From Ophiothrix spiculata (lineage: Eukaryota > Echinodermata > Ophiuroidea > Amphilepidida > Ophiotrichidae), in the NCBI GenBank assembly GCA_000969725.1, contig JXSR01S042513.1: a stretch of DNA of 46,958 bases; one strand, given 5' to 3'. Numbering within the stretch: the stretch's first letter is position 1; the number at the start of each line of letters is the position of its first letter. Made by a program: the position numbers and the translations under genes. The notes under the pieces are model-generated. The model saw only the letters and a list, made by a program, of their open reading frames with translations, was not told the origin of the DNA and made no database searches. Positions 43,329 to 46,958 of the stretch are shown here, one piece after another.

Positions 43329-43472
43329 TTAATGAATCAAAGTGCCCACCAAAGGAATCGCCCCTGAAGAATACACGCCAGCAGAACTAGTCACGTCAAC
43401 ACTAGCAGATATACAATGCAGTGGGGTAGTAGTGCTAGTAGGGGAGTTAGCTTGCTTCATGGAAGAGCCCAT
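43329..43472 (-). other. candidate upstream exon segment
   Basis: On the minus strand a strong 3' splice-like site (TTTTTTCTCTGCACATTACAG, 43493-43473) is followed by a 47-codon open frame starting MGSSMKQANSPTSTTTPLHC, Ser/Thr-rich, up to TAA at 43331-43329. It could be a piece of the RAR hinge or an alternative exon, but no good donor lies before the stop and it matches no known RAR segment. Confidence 0.2.
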
Positions 43473-44424
43473 CTGTAATGTGCAGAGAAAAAAATGAAAG
43501 CAAAACAAAAAGATATATACAATATCATGAGTAGATCAAAGAATGATTTAGTAACAAAAACAACTGTGCAAACAGGGCTAGTACACAAGCATAGCCATTG
43601 TTAGAATTATATGACTTATATGAGAAATAAATATTCAGTGTGGTTAGAAATTCAACATTATACACCACAGTAGCACCAGTTTTATTTTGTATACCAGGTT
43701 TTAGAAATCCTTCCACATTAAAATAAATTGTTAAAATTATCTACTTGACAGTTGTCTTTTAATATCTTTTGCATCAAATAACATAAATCACATGAATTAC
43801 TAGTAGTCAACTCTATTTGTTAAATAATCTAAATGATAATCTGCAAAATTAATCATGGGTTTAAGGATCAAATGGCCAAAAACAGATTTCATGGATATGG
43901 GCCCCGGATGTTGAACTTGACACACAATATGAAAGTAACATTAATGTTATATTAGAAAAGACCATTATTACATTCACATCTGTTTCATGATATTTACTGG
44001 CACACAACCCGGACATGATAGCATCAATAATATATATCCATTGTACTTCAAAGAGAACACATTTTTCACTCCAATTGACTTGCATGAATTTATTAATGCC
44101 TGAATTACCATTCAATATATCATTCAACACATGATGGCAACAACATGAATGATCCATTTCATTTGTATTTCTAAATCATATTGGAAAAAAATACACTGTG
44201 AAACAAAAAAAATGTCATTTTTAATTGTCTGATATTTGTTCTTGAACATTACATTAAGATTATTAACACATTGCAGAAATTTGCTATATAATTATACTAT
44301 TAATAGTAAAGATAAGTTATTGGACATTGGTAGCAGCAGAACGGTTTATCAAAGACACAGAGATGATGATTGTACCTTGTGAGCACCAACATAGTAACTA
44401 TCCAATGAGGTACAATATAAGGTA

Positions 44425-45371
44425 CTCATAACCTAAGTAAGTGATGCAATAATCTGGCTGTGTAGCACTGTTTTATTGCATGCATAGTTTCGGATTTAGA
44501 TATCTGCCTGTATAGATTTTTTTAAAAATTGCAACCCTGGATCCAACAGTATGGAAGATATGATTCAAAGCAAACAATTTATGAATATTATTTCTGAAAT
44601 CGCTGATAATTTTTTTTAGACTGATTTTCTAAAATTACCCAAACCTATTATACAAACTATGCAACCCTAAACCCAACAAAAAAGATGCCATAATTATAAT
44701 ATGAACACAATACAAAATTAATACTGAACCAACAGCATTTACAAAAATCTGTGTTAAACAAAGTTTGCTTTGATTATTTGATATGTAACTAAACGTCCTG
44801 GGGTCTACCTAGTAAAAAATTGGTTATGTAGGATTCCGAAAACATTGGTAGCAAAATCAGGCTGTAGTATTTTAGTATCGTAATTATTATTTTTTTCTGC
44901 AAATTACGGAATTTTAATGGGTCTTTTTCTCACAATTTAACAATTGAAATGTGTGCCTTGTGACAAATTTGAGTATTTTTTTAAAAATTGGAAATTTGCA
45001 CAAAATATTGCAATTTTGGTATAAATGTGACTCTAACTCAAAAATGAAGTGTTTTAGTACATGAATGGGTCCCCTTTTCATGAAAATAATTTTGTTATGG
45101 GAAGTACTTCACTTTTTCCAATAACATTCCCCTACTGAAATCAAACTCGAGTACCCAAATACACAATCGCAGACACATCAACCTAAATGCTACATTTCCT
45201 TTCCACCATCCGCAAACAAAGCCACATTATTATTACATTGCCTTGCAACCCTGCTACACATCATATCTACAATCAATTGGTTTGATTTTCCTCACCTAAA
45301 TAATGTGCTACTATTTATAGCTCTCTCTCCCCATTGCCAATGCTATCATGTTGTAATATGAGCCAAATGCT
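44425..45371. repeat. long direct duplication, copy 1
   Basis: From CTCATAACCTAAGTAAGTGA to AGCCAAATGCT this segment is repeated at 46012-46958 with a constant offset of 1587 bases and no difference seen by eye over 947 bases. It contains no ORF. It lies within what is probably RAR intron or upstream sequence. Confidence 0.95.
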
Positions 45372-45755
45372 TCAAAGGATATCATGAGGGAGCGAGGCGT
45401 TCTAGCGCACGCAATGACCTTTGGTATTTTGTCATTTTCCGTTCATGTAACATTGAAAAATGAAATCAGGTTTTGCTATATAACTATGTTTCTTACACAG
45501 AAGAAACAAATTTGCATTTCAATACGCCTCTATGCCTTCTTATTAAAGCACTAATGTGCAATATTAATGTGACGTAGTCTAACCTTGTCTAAACAAGCCC
45601 ATTTCTACTGCTATATTCTGAAATAGTGTTTTTGCTTTCTTGAATTAAAAAAAATCTCCATCTAATATGTTACAAGGCTAGCAATGATAATGTAGGTATT
45701 ATGGAATAGTGTTCCACTTTCTGGATTTATAAATCTCTGTATATTGTCAGTGCAG

Positions 45756-46011
45756 TGCCGGATTTACCTTTCCAAGGGCCCTGGGCCAGGCCTAAACTGA
45801 GGGCCCCATACACATCCACACCAATGATTTTTAAGTGGCTGTGACTGCTAACATCAAAAATATGTTAGATATTTGACCTTCCCCCCCCCCCAAGTTGGGG
45901 GGGGGGGAAAAAAATCCCACACAATATTCATTTTTTACTTCCTTTTTTGTTCCCTTTTTCTTTTCTTTTTGCTGTCATGCTCAAGGGCCCCCCTTGACCT
46001 CGGGCCCTGGG
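45756..46011. mobile_element. hAT-like element cut at duplication junction
   Basis: CAGTGCCGGATTTACC with GGGCCCTGGGCC at the left and GGGCCCCCCTTGACCTCGGG with CCCTGGG at the right form inverted ends, but the expected outermost GGTAAATCCGGCACTG is missing: copy 2 of the long duplication starts there. C- and G-runs lie at 45882-45907. Confidence 0.65.
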
Positions 46012-46958
46012 CTCATAACCTAAGTAAGTGATGCAATAATCTGGCTGTGTAGCACTGTTTTATTGCATGCATAGTTTCGGATTTAGATATCTGCCTGTAT
46101 AGATTTTTTTAAAAATTGCAACCCTGGATCCAACAGTATGGAAGATATGATTCAAAGCAAACAATTTATGAATATTATTTCTGAAATCGCTGATAATTTT
46201 TTTTAGACTGATTTTCTAAAATTACCCAAACCTATTATACAAACTATGCAACCCTAAACCCAACAAAAAAGATGCCATAATTATAATATGAACACAATAC
46301 AAAATTAATACTGAACCAACAGCATTTACAAAAATCTGTGTTAAACAAAGTTTGCTTTGATTATTTGATATGTAACTAAACGTCCTGGGGTCTACCTAGT
46401 AAAAAATTGGTTATGTAGGATTCCGAAAACATTGGTAGCAAAATCAGGCTGTAGTATTTTAGTATCGTAATTATTATTTTTTTCTGCAAATTACGGAATT
46501 TTAATGGGTCTTTTTCTCACAATTTAACAATTGAAATGTGTGCCTTGTGACAAATTTGAGTATTTTTTTAAAAATTGGAAATTTGCACAAAATATTGCAA
46601 TTTTGGTATAAATGTGACTCTAACTCAAAAATGAAGTGTTTTAGTACATGAATGGGTCCCCTTTTCATGAAAATAATTTTGTTATGGGAAGTACTTCACT
46701 TTTTCCAATAACATTCCCCTACTGAAATCAAACTCGAGTACCCAAATACACAATCGCAGACACATCAACCTAAATGCTACATTTCCTTTCCACCATCCGC
46801 AAACAAAGCCACATTATTATTACATTGCCTTGCAACCCTGCTACACATCATATCTACAATCAATTGGTTTGATTTTCCTCACCTAAATAATGTGCTACTA
46901 TTTATAGCTCTCTCTCCCCATTGCCAATGCTATCATGTTGTAATATGAGCCAAATGCT
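46012..46958. repeat. long direct duplication, copy 2 (runs off window)
   Basis: Second copy of 44425-45371. It continues to the window end, so its true length is unknown. The left junction falls inside the right terminus of a hAT-like element, whereas copy 1 is preceded by AATATAAGGTA. Confidence 0.95.

Noticed and set aside
43329-43472. RAR A/B-domain or hinge exon
   Set aside because: The acceptor is good, but the frame ends in a stop without a convincing donor, and no DNA-binding-domain exon lies between it and the ligand-binding exons; kept only as a low-confidence segment.

Overview
The window looks like nuclear DNA of an invertebrate animal, most likely a non-vertebrate deuterostome such as an echinoderm or hemichordate. 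Reasons: split genes with GT/AG introns, a retinoic acid receptor (RAR) ligand-binding domain, CR1/L2- and Jockey-like LINE remnants, tRNA-derived SINE pieces and many short terminal-inverted-repeat (TIR) elements in AT-rich sequence with one 421-base assembly gap. The lineage is an inference from these families, not something the sequence states directly.

Two real genes can be reconstructed with consistent reading frame and splice sites. (1) A complete CCDC103 (dynein-arm attachment/assembly factor) coding region lies on the + strand in three exons: 20484-20632, 21624-21792 and 24826-25416 (302 codons plus stop). (2) The 3' half of a retinoic acid receptor lies on the - strand in four exons: 41736-41557, 40566-40362, 39372-39214 and 38521-38433 (210 codons plus stop, helix 3 to the C-terminal AF-2 helix). 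Its DNA-binding domain and helix 1 must lie beyond the right edge. The genes point at each other across about 13 kb of repeat-rich DNA. CCDC103 acts in the cytoplasm on ciliary dynein arms and RAR is a nuclear ligand-activated transcription factor, so no functional link is implied, but their linkage recalls human 17q21, which holds both RARA and CCDC103.

Layout: 1-20.4 kb is gene-poor and dominated by mobile-element remnants: a pogo/Tigger-like MITE, a hAT-like element with a perfect 8-bp target duplication, LINE fragments, TTAA-flanked elements, a 0.7-kb foldback palindrome, a LINE interrupted by a DNA-transposon-like insertion, and a 1.0-kb TIR element that carries a serine-tRNA-like relic. 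20.4-25.4 kb is CCDC103, whose two introns hold at least six insertions. 25.4-38.4 kb is intergenic, with more hairpin elements, a gap, a minisatellite and two unassigned possible coding pieces. 38.4-41.7 kb is the RAR ligand-binding domain. 41.8-46.96 kb is probably RAR intron; its right end holds a direct duplication of at least 947 bp without a visible difference, which is either very recent or an assembly artefact.

I found no single new multi-gene system. The observations most worth checking are the TIR element with tRNA-like and ZNF143/CRE-like motifs, the nested insertion with its 9-bp duplication, the foldback, the RAR-CCDC103 linkage, and an unidentified 100-codon open frame just downstream of RAR.
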